Shown: positions 25,855-35,363, counted from the first letter of the stretch. The stretch: 50,639 nucleotides of DNA from Planctomycetia bacterium (GCA_005772855.1 SXIK01000110.1:1-50639); one strand, 5' to 3'. Program-made: numbers and translations. The notes: generated by a model not told the origin, from the letters alone.

Positions 25855-27915
25855 TTGCCCACCCTTCAAAGCAGATTCAAGCTGATCCGTCTTATTATTT
25901 CCAGCATCCTTGTCCCGGGGAGCCTGGTTGTGAGTCCCTTCACGTTCGGACAGTTCACGGCGCCGGAACGGATTACTGCGCCCAATGAGGCAACGACTTC
26001 CTTTGACCAGGGCCTCGATTTCTTTGGGAACCTTGTCCTGGCTCATGAGGAGGGCGCGCAGCTTGCCGTGGAGACTCTGGGTGGACACTTCACGGACCAT
26101 GCTGCTCTCGGCGAGGGCATGGAGCCCCGATTGGCCTTTAGCCCCCTCGGCGCATTCATTGCATACTCCGCACCATCTCCGGGGTCTCAAAACCACAGGA
26201 TTGTCGTGAGGACCCGCACCAGTAACGCCTGGAGCGCCGCGCATTCGTTTTCACCCGAAGATGGCGGCGACGCCAGGGTCCCGGCGATTCAGGTGACAAG
26301 GCAGGGCATTCACGCGGTCGCCTGGGAGAGGCGGGCCCCGGGAGCATCCCCACGGATCTGGTTTCGTAGGTCAGGCGCACCCGCGGTGGAGATTGGTCAG
26401 GGCGAAGCACCCTCCCTTGCGATCGAAGGATCAGGGAGGTCTCACATATTCTTCCTGCGCCAGGGCGACATCTTCCACGCCAAGGAGTCATCGACTCTGC
26501 CAGGCTCCTTCGGGCCGGCAGTGAACGTCACCCAGACGCCCCTTCTTGCGGAGTCCCCTCCGAGCTCCGCCATTCACGAGCAGCGGCGGATACTGCTCTG
26601 TTTCGAGCGAGAAGGCAATATTCTGCTCGCCAATGATTTGGCGGGCGATTTTTCCACGCCATCCCGGATAGCCACAGGCGGCGCGCGCCCGGCAATGGCG
26701 ATTTCGCCCAATGGAGCGCTCTCCCTGGTTTTTGAGACAGGCACCGATCTCAAGGCGACACTGGGCACAACGTTTCTTCTGCCCCCGCCCGTTACGGTTC
26801 TCACCTCGGCCGCAAAGGCGCGCCGCCCAGTCGTTGCCGTCGACTCCTTTGCCAACACATTCGTCGCCTTCCTGCGCGACGGAGCTCTTTACTCTATGAG
26901 CAACGCAGGCGTCCCTCAGGCCAGCTTTGAAGCAGACCCGCTCCGTGGCGAGGCACCCCTGAAGGTTGCCTTCCTGGATCGCTCGAGCGGAGACGTCACC
27001 GCCTGGGCCTGGGAATTCGGCGATGGAGGCACGTCGAGCGAGCAAAATCCCGTCCATACTTACGAGTTGAGCGGGCAGTACAGCGTCCGCCTCCGCGTCA
27101 CCGGGCCTGGCGGCGAGAGCCCCATCGCCTCTGAAAAGCTGGTGCTGGTATTGGACCCTCGCAATGAGATGCATGCAATCGACGTGGCGGCCTTTCCTGG
27201 GCAGGAGAAGGTGCACATCCCCGTCCTCGCAACTCACGCCAGAGCCGCGCAGGGATTCACCCTTGCTGCTGTTTACGATCCCGAAGTTCTCACGGTGCGC
27301 GAAGTCGTCTACGACGAAACCCACTTGAACGGCATCGGACCCGAGCTCTTTGCTGTCAGCGTGTCAGACGACCCCGCCGAGCCCTTCATCACAGCCGGGA
27401 TCCTCTTCGATGTGACCGAGCCCTTTGATGGGCGAGTCCTTCCGCCCGGTCAAAACCACCGCATCGCCAACATCATCGTCAATGTCTCCCCCGATGCCAG
27501 GGCGGGCACTTTCACGCCACTTGAGCTCATGAACCAGGTCGGAAGGCCGCCGCTCAACAACATCTTCACGATCAACGGGTTCACGCTCTTGCCTGTCCTT
27601 GGCAAGCCGGCCAAGGTTCATATTCGAAGGCTCTCGTTTCCGCCCCCGAGATTTTTCCGACGAGGAGATGCCGATTCCAATGGCCTCGTGAACCTGACCG
27701 ACGGGATCACAATCCTGAGCTACCTCTTCACGGGCGACAAGAGTCCTGCCTGTTTTGACGCCGCCGACGTTACCGACAGCGGATCCGTGGACGTCTCCGA
27801 CGCGGCGTTCCTCCTGAACTTCCTCTTCAAGTCCGGGGAATATCCGCCGCCTCCGTTTCCGGACTGGGGCCTCGACCCCACGGATGATGAGCTGACGGAC
27901 TGCCTGCTCCGATAG
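25855..27915 (+). CDS. Secreted protein with PKD, cohesin-like and dockerin-like domains
   Basis: 686 residues from a TTG start. After a signal peptide (LIRLIISSILVPGSLVVSP) come about 320 residues of short beta-repeats reminiscent of a propeller that reads stored values (LAFSPLGAFIAYSA, PAMAISPNGALSLVFE). A PKD domain at about 355-435 (WAWEFGDGGTSSEQNPVHTY) follows. Next is a cohesin-like beta-sandwich at about 440-590 (VHIPVLATHARAAQGFTLAAVYDPEVL). The C-terminus at about 600-680 has two EF-hand-like repeats (GDADSNGLVNLTDGITIL and DVTDSGSVDVSDAAFLL). It is probably extracellular and calcium binding; substrate unknown. It stands alone after the inverted-repeat element. Confidence 0.85.
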   Translation: MPTLQSRFKLIRLIISSILVPGSLVVSPFTFGQFTAPERITAPNEATTSFDQGLDFFGNLVLAHEEGAQLAVETLGGHFTDHAALGEGMEPRLAFSPLGAFIAYSAPSPGSQNHRIVVRTRTSNAWSAAHSFSPEDGGDARVPAIQVTRQGIHAVAWERRAPGASPRIWFRRSGAPAVEIGQGEAPSLAIEGSGRSHIFFLRQGDIFHAKESSTLPGSFGPAVNVTQTPLLAESPPSSAIHEQRRILLCFEREGNILLANDLAGDFSTPSRIATGGARPAMAISPNGALSLVFETGTDLKATLGTTFLLPPPVTVLTSAAKARRPVVAVDSFANTFVAFLRDGALYSMSNAGVPQASFEADPLRGEAPLKVAFLDRSSGDVTAWAWEFGDGGTSSEQNPVHTYELSGQYSVRLRVTGPGGESPIASEKLVLVLDPRNEMHAIDVAAFPGQEKVHIPVLATHARAAQGFTLAAVYDPEVLTVREVVYDETHLNGIGPELFAVSVSDDPAEPFITAGILFDVTEPFDGRVLPPGQNHRIANIIVNVSPDARAGTFTPLELMNQVGRPPLNNIFTINGFTLLPVLGKPAKVHIRRLSFPPPRFFRRGDADSNGLVNLTDGITILSYLFTGDKSPACFDAADVTDSGSVDVSDAAFLLNFLFKSGEYPPPPFPDWGLDPTDDELTDCLLR

Positions 27916-27996
27916 CAAATGCCGGGAAGCGCGGTCAGAGTGAGGCTCGCTGACGCCATTTGGCTGAGCGCTACCGGTCGGCCATCGGCCATGAGA

Positions 27997-28986
27997 TCAG
28001 CTCGTTGATATGCGGCCCTCACGTGCGCCCCCCGAACGGGCGCAGAGCTGAGCTCGAGCCCGTTCCGTGCATTCCAGCTTCGTGTGCAGTGTCTCACGCT
28101 TCTGGCGCACCTGGCTGAGGCTCTTCTCCATGTGAACGAGGCCGTCCTCCGCTATCGCTATCGAGCGGCCCAGTCGAGCGTCAAGGAAGATATCCTCGAA
28201 GATAGCTCCGAGGAAACTCACCATCACGGACTCCAGTCCGCCAAGCCGGATTTTCAAGCTCCTGACGCAGAAGAATTCCTTCTGCGCGAGCTTCAAGTTT
28301 CTATTCGCTCCGGCAATCATTTCCTTGGCACGCCCGATGTTCGAATGGCGAAAGATGTCGGTCGAATACCCGCTCTCGACCCAGGACTCAATGTCGAAAG
28401 AACCCTTCGCGCCTATCAGGAACATCCGGACGCTTTTCATGTAATCCACGGTTCGAGCCAAGAAGAAAATTCCTTCGTCGAAATTGAGCGCGTCCTCCGT
28501 GAGCGAGTTCCAGAGTACCTCGGTCCGCTGGAGCATCTCGGGGATCTTCCGGATCCTGGAGGAGTGACTCGGAGCCAGGCTCTTCACCGCCACGCCTCTC
28601 TCCTCCGCAAGGATGCTCCGTTTCTCCCCAAATCCCAGAAAGCTCTCCAACTTCGACCTGGCTGTCTCCAGTTCCCTGAGCAAGGTCTCCCGTTCCTCCA
28701 GAAAAAGCTCCAGGATTCCTGCCGAAATGAAGTCCTCCCTGGCCCGAAAAAAGAAGGGCCCCGCCTTGTCGGTGCGGGCCTTCTCGAGGGCAATCTGTTG
28801 GGAGATCTTGTTGTACTGCAGGTTTTGCAAACCCCGCACGGCGCTCTGGTAGTTTGTCACGCAACGCTCAAGGGCCTCGACTTCCGCCGCAAGTAGCGTG
28901 CACTGCTGCTTGAGGCGACGCGCCTTCTCAAGCTTGATATCGCAGTAACCCAGTTCCTTGTCGATCTTGTCAAGTCTTCTCGTCAT
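27997..28986 (-). CDS. Coiled-coil protein of unknown function
   Basis: 329 residues from ATG 28986 (a GTG 30 bases upstream is possible; neither has a clear ribosome-binding site). Heptad-like helical stretches cover about 1-130 (RLDKIDKELGYCDIKLEKARRL, FLEERETLLRELETARSKLESF) and about 265-315. The middle (about 160-260) is less charged and may be a folded domain with two short hydrophobic stretches (VRMFLIGAKGSF, VMVSFLGAIFEDIFL). There is no signal peptide and no family recognised. The gene is convergent with the PKD gene and divergent from 29252. Confidence 0.65.
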   Translation of the reverse strand: MTRRLDKIDKELGYCDIKLEKARRLKQQCTLLAAEVEALERCVTNYQSAVRGLQNLQYNKISQQIALEKARTDKAGPFFFRAREDFISAGILELFLEERETLLRELETARSKLESFLGFGEKRSILAEERGVAVKSLAPSHSSRIRKIPEMLQRTEVLWNSLTEDALNFDEGIFFLARTVDYMKSVRMFLIGAKGSFDIESWVESGYSTDIFRHSNIGRAKEMIAGANRNLKLAQKEFFCVRSLKIRLGGLESVMVSFLGAIFEDIFLDARLGRSIAIAEDGLVHMEKSLSQVRQKRETLHTKLECTERARAQLCARSGGAREGRISTS

Positions 28987-29251
28987 CTTCGCACCGTCAT
29001 CTTCGCATCGTGTCACTTACCGTGATCAACGATAACGCTTCTCTCCAAAGAGCCCCCCCTTGGGGCGCACCAATGCCAAGTTTACCGCTCAATTATTACA
29101 TCCCGGGGCAAATCCGCTCCGGGGTCATGAATTGGGTGCTGCGCGGGGCACACTTGCCTCTGGACCTCGGGGGCAACCTGCGGGGACCTCTTCAGCGGCC
29201 CTGGAGTACCCCGTAGCCCTGTCGGCCCTTCTCTGGTAACCTCGAGAGCCT

Positions 29252-30019
29252 ATGAGCTCCTGGCTTGGACTCTGGGTCCTCTCCCTTGCGCAGTCGTCCG
29301 CCCCCGGGAGCTTTCACGGCTGGAAGACGGACTGTGAGTACCGCTTTGTCTGGTCTCAGGACCGGCAGAAGGTCGGAGAAACCACCCTTCGCTGGAGCTT
29401 GATGGGGGAAAATCGCGAAACGCCTGCCGTTCGGTGGAAAATCGATTGCCGGCGATCCTACGATCGACTCGGGATTTCACAACGCTCCTCGTCCATGACC
29501 CTCTGCGACGCCGCAGGATTCGTGATTCAGTACGAGGATCGGACCGATGTCACGGCAAATGTCGGCAAGAAGGCGAAGCAGGTGACGAACATTGGATTGA
29601 CCGGCGAAAAGGCCCACGTCACCTACACGCAGGAAGGGAAAACGCAGCCACGCATCGAGGCGGTGCTGCCGGCTGGAACACGACTGACGGCTAGCCAGGC
29701 CATCGAACACTGGATCCTCTTCCTGGCCACCTGGTCACGAGAGCCCGAGACCCGAGACCAGGATCTCTATTATCCAGACTTCGGCAGAGTGCTGAGGGTC
29801 ACCTTCAGGCGAGGCAGCGAGGAAAAAGTGCGGATAGGCTCTGGCGAGATCGTGACAGTCCCCCATGCATTCAAGGCGGCTAGGGAAAGCCTCGAGGGAA
29901 CGGTTTGGCTGGACAAGAACTCCCGCCTCGTTCAGATTGAATTTATCAATGCGCTCAAGCCAGAGCTGACGCTGCGTGTGACCCTGGCCGACGAGACACC
30001 AGGCGCGAAGGACAAGTAA
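29252..30019 (+). CDS. Secreted protein of unknown function
   Basis: 255 residues with a short N-terminal signal (MSSWLGLWVLSLAQSSAPG) and then a beta-rich sequence without membrane segments. Patterns such as DFGRVLRVTFRRGSEEKVRIG and GTVWLDKNSRLVQIEF near the C-terminus resemble DUF3108-type or other lipocalin/LolA-like beta barrels, but I cannot name the family. The 235-base gap before it (29017-29251) holds nothing I can assign. A palindromic repeat copy follows at 30051. Confidence 0.7.
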   Translation: MSSWLGLWVLSLAQSSAPGSFHGWKTDCEYRFVWSQDRQKVGETTLRWSLMGENRETPAVRWKIDCRRSYDRLGISQRSSSMTLCDAAGFVIQYEDRTDVTANVGKKAKQVTNIGLTGEKAHVTYTQEGKTQPRIEAVLPAGTRLTASQAIEHWILFLATWSREPETRDQDLYYPDFGRVLRVTFRRGSEEKVRIGSGEIVTVPHAFKAARESLEGTVWLDKNSRLVQIEFINALKPELTLRVTLADETPGAKDK

Positions 30020-30050
30020 GCAGCTCAAACTACGCCTCAAGCTACACTCC

Positions 30051-30178
30051 TCGCGGCCATGATTGGGACATCCTGGCCAACGATCCCTCGCCCTCGGCGC
30101 CCATCAGGCGCCGAGGAGGGGGAGGGCGCCGCCAGGCGGCCGATGCGGGGGAGGCCTTCCTCCCCCGCGAAGAGTATC
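30051..30178. repeat. Dispersed palindromic repeat, copy 1
   Basis: It aligns with 35351-35448: both begin GCGGCCAT(A/G)AT and end CTTCCTCCCCCGCG, two to three bases, then GAGTATC. Copy 1 carries an extra stretch with its own perfect hairpin, CCTCGGCGCC (30092-30101) with GGCGCCGAGG (30107-30116). The shared end also forms a perfect hairpin, GCGGGGGAGG (30145-30154) with CCTCCCCCGC (30159-30168). It fills the convergent gap between 29252-30019 and the gene ending at 30179, stopping at that gene's stop codon. Confidence 0.75.
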
Positions 30179-31603
30179 TCACTCGCCGAGATGGCGAAAG
30201 CGCTCAAGAGCGGCAAAGCAGCTCACCACCACCTTCTCAAGGCGTACCAGATCGCCCGCCCGCTCCTCATCGACGTAGAAATCATTGGGGTGCGCCTCGA
30301 GGCCCAACGCGGGGTAGACAACAAACTTTGAGTACCCGTAGCTCTCTTCCTGGATTGCAGCGAGCAGATTCGTGAGAAGAGCGCTTGCTCGCATGTATTT
30401 CTCCTGCCCGCGGCTTGCGTGCACCTCAAGGAGCGCTCGAAGCTTTGGCCGCCATTGCTCGTCCAGGAACTTGCGCCACTTCGGCTCATCGAGAGTACCT
30501 TCCGGCGTCAAGTAATCGCGTGAAAGCCAGGCTGATGCTTCCGCGCCGCTGCGCATTCGAGGCCTCTTGCCATCAATAAATACTCGCCGCTCGTCGACTC
30601 GGGAGTTGAGCGTGAGCTTGAGAGCACGCTCCAGCCTCCGGGCCTCGTCCAAGACCCTCGTATAGTAGGCGCGCGTGTCGTCATCCTGCTCCCGACTCTC
30701 GCTCACGCTTCCGGCAAAAATTTGTCGACGCGCTTCAGGTACCTGCAGTGAATTCCAGTCAACCTCGGGATATGCCTGTTGCCACTCCTCGATCAAGGAG
30801 GGTGCTTCGAGCACAATGCCAAAGGACGATCGAACCTCGTAAATCCCGGAGAAAAAAGCTCGCGGCTGGGGAGTTGTCATGCAAGCCTCGAACCTGCGGC
30901 TGTTGACCACCGCATTTTCCGTGTCAGCGATGGTTCGTTCCTCGTCGAAATAAAGGCTCGTCTGGATGTGCGCACCGTCCGGAAGCCGAGTCGTTCCCTG
31001 GACGCGAACCCGTAAGCCGTTTCCCCAGTCCTCAACCAGCACGTCCTGGAGGCGGATCCAGGAGTCCTCGTTAGCCTTCAGGCCAGCCGTCAGGTTGATG
31101 GTCCAGCGGATTCGCTCGGGCTGCTCGGGTATCAACGAATCTTCCGGGGCCCTGCCCACTGATTCGTCAGAAAGTGCTCCGTTGGGTATTCCATTGGAAT
31201 CGGCGGGGCTCGTGGACGGGTCAGGATCCCCGGTAACAACACTGCTCCAGCGCGAGATCTCCTCGGTACGCCGCAAGACCCTCAGAGGCAAGCACCGCGG
31301 GCGAGAAACGCCTGGAAAAGCAAAGGTCCCGTCGGCGCCCACCAGGGCTTTCTCCTCCCCCAGCAAGACCTCCCACCCACTCCCTGGCCCCGTGAGCGAC
31401 TCGACGATCCGACCGGCTGGAGCCAGCGCCCTTGGCTCTCCAGCCCTCGCCGGCGACGCCTCGGGCACCGCAATCGGCTTTACCACCGGATGAGGCCTGG
31501 CCCTCCTTGCCACCAAATCCTCGCGGAGCACCCGATAGAAGACCACCCCTGCCAGAGCCAGGAGGACCAGGACGGCCAAGCCAAGTAAGTGGCCACGGTT
31601 CAT
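30179..31603 (-). CDS. Membrane-anchored protein of unknown function
   Basis: 474 residues from ATG 31603. The frame stays open for 381 codons further upstream, but there it is antisense to the ketosynthase gene and has no signal or protein-like composition, so it is excluded. An N-terminal membrane segment (HLLGLAVLVLLALAGVVFYRVL) is followed by a Pro/Ala-rich linker, a short beta-sandwich-like part at about 60-110 (VLLGEEKALVGADGTFAFPGV, carboxypeptidase-regulatory-like), and a larger alpha/beta part (about 150-470) with no recognised family. It is divergent from the ketosynthase operon, with a 222-base shared upstream region. Confidence 0.7.
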   Translation of the reverse strand: MNRGHLLGLAVLVLLALAGVVFYRVLREDLVARRARPHPVVKPIAVPEASPARAGEPRALAPAGRIVESLTGPGSGWEVLLGEEKALVGADGTFAFPGVSRPRCLPLRVLRRTEEISRWSSVVTGDPDPSTSPADSNGIPNGALSDESVGRAPEDSLIPEQPERIRWTINLTAGLKANEDSWIRLQDVLVEDWGNGLRVRVQGTTRLPDGAHIQTSLYFDEERTIADTENAVVNSRRFEACMTTPQPRAFFSGIYEVRSSFGIVLEAPSLIEEWQQAYPEVDWNSLQVPEARRQIFAGSVSESREQDDDTRAYYTRVLDEARRLERALKLTLNSRVDERRVFIDGKRPRMRSGAEASAWLSRDYLTPEGTLDEPKWRKFLDEQWRPKLRALLEVHASRGQEKYMRASALLTNLLAAIQEESYGYSKFVVYPALGLEAHPNDFYVDEERAGDLVRLEKVVVSCFAALERFRHLGE

Positions 31604-31825
31604 TGTGAATGAGAATATCGGGTACGGTACGCATTGCAAAGCCGCGAACTGGCCAGAACGGCCAGCCACGCATCGGCTGCATGGGATCGGGACTGCCACG
31701 ATCCCACGGGAATCTTCCAGTGGACCACTGCTCGACGAGCCAGCCTGACTCCTGGCATTTCCCACCTTCCCCCGGGGACCGGTTAACGTACCCCACAAGA
31801 CATCGACTCTTGGTACAATCCGGTC

Positions 31826-33043
31826 ATGCAGAGCGGACCGAACCGATCCGTCGTAATCACAGGGCTTGGCTGTGTCACACCGCTTGGAAACAGCGTACTT
31901 GAGTTCTGGAACGCGCTCCTGGGGGGCCGAAGCGGCGCAGGTCCGGTCAAGAGCTTTGACTCCTCCTGTTATCGAACCCACGTGTGGTGTGAAGTCAAGG
32001 ACTTCACACCACACGTACAGAGAACCAGGGGCCGCGCAGCGCAGCTGGCCATGGCGGCAGGAAAAGAGGCCCTGCTCTCGGCAGGCATCGAGCCCGAGTC
32101 CGAGGGCTTGATGCTGGGGGTCTCGATCGGCACGACCATGGGCGAGGCCAATTTTCTTGACCGCCTTACAGATACGAGTCACGACCCCGTTGCGGCGCCC
32201 TGGGCCGAGGTGCTCACCCACAGCGCGTACTCCATCACTTCCGACGTTGCCGAGGGCCTCGGTATCGAGGGCCCGCAGGCTTCCCTGCCGGCGGCCTGCT
32301 CCGCAGGCAACTATGCGGTAGGGCTTGCACTGGATTGGATCCGGCAGGGACAGTCGGACCTGGTCCTCGCCGGCGGCGCAGAGGCCTTCAGCGAATCCGC
32401 CTTCGCGGGCTTCAACCGGTTGAGCGCCATGTCTCCAGACCGCTGTCGACCGTTTGATCGAGATCGCCAGGGCCTCCTTCTTGGCGAAGGCGCAGCCCTC
32501 ATGCTCCTCGAATCGGAAGATCACGCACGACGCCGCGGAGCGCAGATCCTCGCCAGGGTACTGGGGTACGGCCTGAGCTGTGACGCTCACCACATCACGG
32601 GGCCTCACCCCGAAGGCAACGGAGCTGCCGCCTGCATGCGCAACGCCCTCAACGACTCTCATGCTGACGCCATGGACGTGGGTTACTTGTGCTGTCACGG
32701 GACCGGCACACAACAGAACGACCGCATCGAGGCAATGGCCATCCACAAAGTCTTTGGCGAGGGAGCGCGCCGGTTACCCGTGAGCTCCATCAAGGCGCTC
32801 ACGGGCCACATGATGGGCGCTGCGAGCGCGGCCGAGGGCATTGCCTGCGTCCTTGCTCTCAGGGATGGAGTCCTGCCCCCGACCTGCAACCATGAGAACC
32901 TTGACCCCGAGTGCCCGCTCGACGTCATCCCAAACCAACCAAGGGAGCTTCGAGTACGGTTGATCCTGAATAATTCCTATGCCTTTGGCGGAAACAACGC
33001 CTGCGTCGCCTTCGGGGCTTGGCCCGGGGTCGCACAAAAGTAG
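31826..33043 (+). CDS. Beta-ketoacyl synthase (FabF-like), first of a pair
   Basis: 405-residue thiolase-fold condensing enzyme. The catalytic set is complete: Cys158 in PAACSAGNY, His291 in CHGTGTQQND, Lys323 and His328 in SIKALTGHMMGA, plus LNNSYAFGGNN near the C-terminus. It should join malonyl-ACP units to an acyl chain. Codons 52-64 encode a perfect 17-bp DNA/RNA hairpin, described separately. The second ketosynthase starts one base after its stop. No ACP, ketoreductase or acyltransferase is in the window, so a dedicated secondary-lipid or polyketide role is inferred only from the pairing. Confidence 0.92.
   Translation: MQSGPNRSVVITGLGCVTPLGNSVLEFWNALLGGRSGAGPVKSFDSSCYRTHVWCEVKDFTPHVQRTRGRAAQLAMAAGKEALLSAGIEPESEGLMLGVSIGTTMGEANFLDRLTDTSHDPVAAPWAEVLTHSAYSITSDVAEGLGIEGPQASLPAACSAGNYAVGLALDWIRQGQSDLVLAGGAEAFSESAFAGFNRLSAMSPDRCRPFDRDRQGLLLGEGAALMLLESEDHARRRGAQILARVLGYGLSCDAHHITGPHPEGNGAAACMRNALNDSHADAMDVGYLCCHGTGTQQNDRIEAMAIHKVFGEGARRLPVSSIKALTGHMMGAASAAEGIACVLALRDGVLPPTCNHENLDPECPLDVIPNQPRELRVRLILNNSYAFGGNNACVAFGAWPGVAQK
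31980..32016. repeat. Perfect 17-bp inverted repeat with 3-base loop inside the ketosynthase gene
   Basis: ACGTGTGGTGTGAAGTC (31980-31996), loop AAG, GACTTCACACCACACGT (32000-32016). The arms are exact reverse complements. It lies wholly within coding sequence, about 155 bases after the start codon, and would form a very stable stem in the mRNA. Confidence 0.95.
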
Positions 33044-33044
33044 C

Positions 33045-34355
33045 ATGGGCGAACCCGAGGCACCGAGCACAGGAGGCACTCACTTCCCGAGGCGCGTCGT
33101 TGTGACCGGGCTCGGGTGGGTTTCAGCACTTGGCAGCGGCCGGGCGAGAGCCCTCGAGGCTCTCTCGAAAGCTCCCTCGAGCAAGCCCGCGCCCGTTTTC
33201 GATCCTCACTCGGAGGGTCTGCCCGTGCCGGCGGCGCCGCTCTATACAGCCGATGAGAACAGCCTGCGGGATGCGCTCGCCCGCCTCGGTCCGAACGATC
33301 TGGTCGACGATGCAGAGCTGCATCTCGCCGCTGCCGCCGCGAAGATGGCCATCGAGGATGCCGGGGCCCAGTCGCTCCTCGGCGAGGCAGCACTGGTCCT
33401 CACCTACGAGGCGCCCGGACTCGACAGGATCCTCAGAGGGCTCTTCCATGATTTTGTCTCGAGCGAGGCCAAGTCGGGAGCAACTCCCGAGCAGATCTTT
33501 GAACACCTCTTCAACGTTCACAAGGACGCAGCCTATGGTATGCATTCCTTCCTGCACCTCCACAGCCTTGCAAAGGCACTGAACATTCACGGCCCCACGC
33601 TCTTCGTAAACAACGCCTGCGCCTCGGGCCTCTACGCCCTCGAGGCTGCGGCGCGCAGCATTTCTGAAGGACATGTGGATGTGGCGATGGCCGTCGCTGC
33701 GGAGTCGTCACGATTCCCTGCAAAGCGGCTCTGGTTCGCGGAAGGAGGGCTCTACTCAACCGACGGCAGGATTCGCCCTTTCGACAGCAATCGTTCCGGC
33801 CTCATTCTGGGAGAAGGAGGAGCCGCGTGGGTTCTCGAGCCGCTCGAGGCCGCCATGGCAAGGGGAGCCAGGGCTCAGTGGGAATACATCGGCGGGGGTT
33901 TCAACCAGGAAGGTTGGAAGGTGACTATCCCCAATTTCTCGGAGCCTTATTACGAGCAAGCCATCCTCAAGGCCCTCAAGACTGCGCAAGTGGCCGCGGA
34001 GGACGTTGACGTCATCGTGGCGCATGGCGCCGGCACGGCCCTGAGCGACGCCTATGAGGCCAAGGGAATCACGGCCGTATTCGGGGACTGGCCGAAACGC
34101 CCCCTGATCACGTGCTTGAAGGGCTGGATCGGGCACACACTGGGCGCCAGCGCCGCCATCGAGACTGCCCTCGTGCTGACGTGTCTCGAGGCGGGTTTTC
34201 TTCCAGGGGCCGCTGGCTTCGAAAACTCCGACCCTCGACTTCGCATGGAGCCCATTCGACAGCCCACGCCCTCGGCAGCGAGGACCGTGCTCAAGGTCTC
34301 CAACGGCTTCGCGGGATTCAACGCGGCCAGCATCTTTCGTAGAATCCCGGAATGA
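33045..34355 (+). CDS. Beta-ketoacyl synthase, second of a pair
   Basis: 436 residues from ATG 33045, one base after the previous stop; the frame also opens 66 bases earlier inside the first gene. The active site is complete: Cys192 in [11 protein letters not shown], His327 in [10 protein letters not shown], His364 in [13 protein letters not shown], and NGFAGFN at the end. It is clearly diverged from its neighbour, with a reduced N-terminal third and a different gatekeeper region. Because the Cys is present it is not a classic chain-length factor, in which Cys is replaced by Gln. It may work as a heterodimer with the first enzyme. It overlaps the next gene by four bases (ATGA). Confidence 0.9.
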   Translation: MGEPEAPSTGGTHFPRRVVVTGLGWVSALGSGRARALEALSKAPSSKPAPVFDPHSEGLPVPAAPLYTADENSLRDALARLGPNDLVDDAELHLAAAAAKMAIEDAGAQSLLGEAALVLTYEAPGLDRILRGLFHDFVSSEAKSGATPEQIFEHLFNVHKDAAYGMHSFLHLHSLAKALNIHGPTLFVNNACASGLYALEAAARSISEGHVDVAMAVAAESSRFPAKRLWFAEGGLYSTDGRIRPFDSNRSGLILGEGGAAWVLEPLEAAMARGARAQWEYIGGGFNQEGWKVTIPNFSEPYYEQAILKALKTAQVAAEDVDVIVAHGAGTALSDAYEAKGITAVFGDWPKRPLITCLKGWIGHTLGASAAIETALVLTCLEAGFLPGAAGFENSDPRLRMEPIRQPTPSAARTVLKVSNGFAGFNAASIFRRIPE

Positions 34356-35299
34356 CCTCCAGAATCGCCATATTCACAGACGAGGGTTTTCTCGAGCACA
34401 AGACGGGCCCAAGACACCCGGAGCGCCCCGAACGACTGCTTGCCATTCGAGAGGCGCTCGAGGGCTCCGATTTCGCAAATCGGCTCGTCTGGCGCACGGC
34501 CCCACCGGCCGAAGAGGCCTTGATCCTGTCTTGCCACACAGACTCCCACCTGAGGCGAATCATTGCCGCCACGGGTCGGTCGGGCCGAATGGATCCAGAC
34601 ACGCCCTTCTCGCCCGAGACGACGAGGGCCGCCTTCCTCGCTGCCGGCTGCGCGGCCCGGGCGGCGCAGGCCTGTATTCAAGGCGATGATGGCGTCAGAA
34701 GCGCCTTTGCCCTGGTACGTCCACCCGGCCATCACGCGACTCGAGATCAGGCGATGGGTTTTTGCTTTTTCAATAACGCGGCCATCGCCGCTCGCCAGGC
34801 CCAGAGGTTGGGTGCGAAGCGCGTGCTTGTCATCGACTGGGACGCGCACCACGGAAATGGAACCCAGGAGATCTTTTACTCGGACCCGACAGTCTTTTAT
34901 TACTCGCTGCATGTGCACCCGCACTACCCGGGGACTGGAGCGTCTGGAGAAATCGGCGAGGGAGAAGGCCTGGGCACCACGCTCAACCGTCCGCTGCCCC
35001 ACGGTTTCCCAGCCGACCGCTATTTGCAGCTCTTCGAGGAGGACCTCGACTTGATAGCGAAGCGCTTCGACCCTGAATTCGTGGTGGTGAGTTCGGGGTT
35101 CGACTCCCACAAGCTAGATCCTCTCGGCGGGCTAGAGCTCGACGACGAGGACTTCGGGCGACTGACACAGGCAGTCTTGCGGCGGTTTCCTCCCGGTCGC
35201 CTCCTGAGCGTGCTCGAGGGAGGCTACAACCTCGAAGCCATTGGCCCGGCGGCTGTGTGCCATGTCCGGAGCTTGCTGGGCCCAGGCGATGACCGATAG
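34352..35299 (+). CDS. Histone deacetylase / acetoin utilisation family zinc hydrolase
   Basis: 315 residues of the arginase/deacetylase fold. Class II HDAC marks: RHPERPERL near the N-terminus, LVRPPGHHA (123-129) with the catalytic His pair, [11 protein letters not shown] (162-172) with zinc-binding Asp164 and His166, [14 protein letters not shown] with the third zinc ligand Asp, and LEGGYNLEA with the catalytic Tyr. Bacterial members remove acetyl or other acyl groups from polyamines, proteins or small molecules. Four-base overlap with the second ketosynthase indicates translational coupling, so it probably acts on that pathway's product or an acylated intermediate; this is inference. Confidence 0.93.
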   Translation: MTSRIAIFTDEGFLEHKTGPRHPERPERLLAIREALEGSDFANRLVWRTAPPAEEALILSCHTDSHLRRIIAATGRSGRMDPDTPFSPETTRAAFLAAGCAARAAQACIQGDDGVRSAFALVRPPGHHATRDQAMGFCFFNNAAIAARQAQRLGAKRVLVIDWDAHHGNGTQEIFYSDPTVFYYSLHVHPHYPGTGASGEIGEGEGLGTTLNRPLPHGFPADRYLQLFEEDLDLIAKRFDPEFVVVSSGFDSHKLDPLGGLELDDEDFGRLTQAVLRRFPPGRLLSVLEGGYNLEAIGPAAVCHVRSLLGPGDDR

Positions 35300-35334
35300 C
35301 CTGAAACTTCCGTCTTGCATGAGCCCGCTCGAGG

Positions 35335-35363
35335 CTGACAATTATACTTTTTGCGGCCATAAT
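35335..35363 (+). promoter_or_regulatory. Promoter for the TPR/thioredoxin gene
   Basis: CTGACA (35335-35340), a 17-base spacer and CATAAT (35358-35363): five of six matches in each hexamer at optimal spacing. A start near 35370 would give a leader of about 135 bases that contains the palindrome of repeat copy 2. The -10 lies inside the repeat. Confidence 0.55.

Noticed and set aside
31604-32746. Possible 381-residue N-terminal extension of the membrane-anchored protein at 30179-31603
   Set aside because: This part is antisense to the ketosynthase, lacks domain character, and the internal ATG at 31603 directly precedes a normal membrane anchor.
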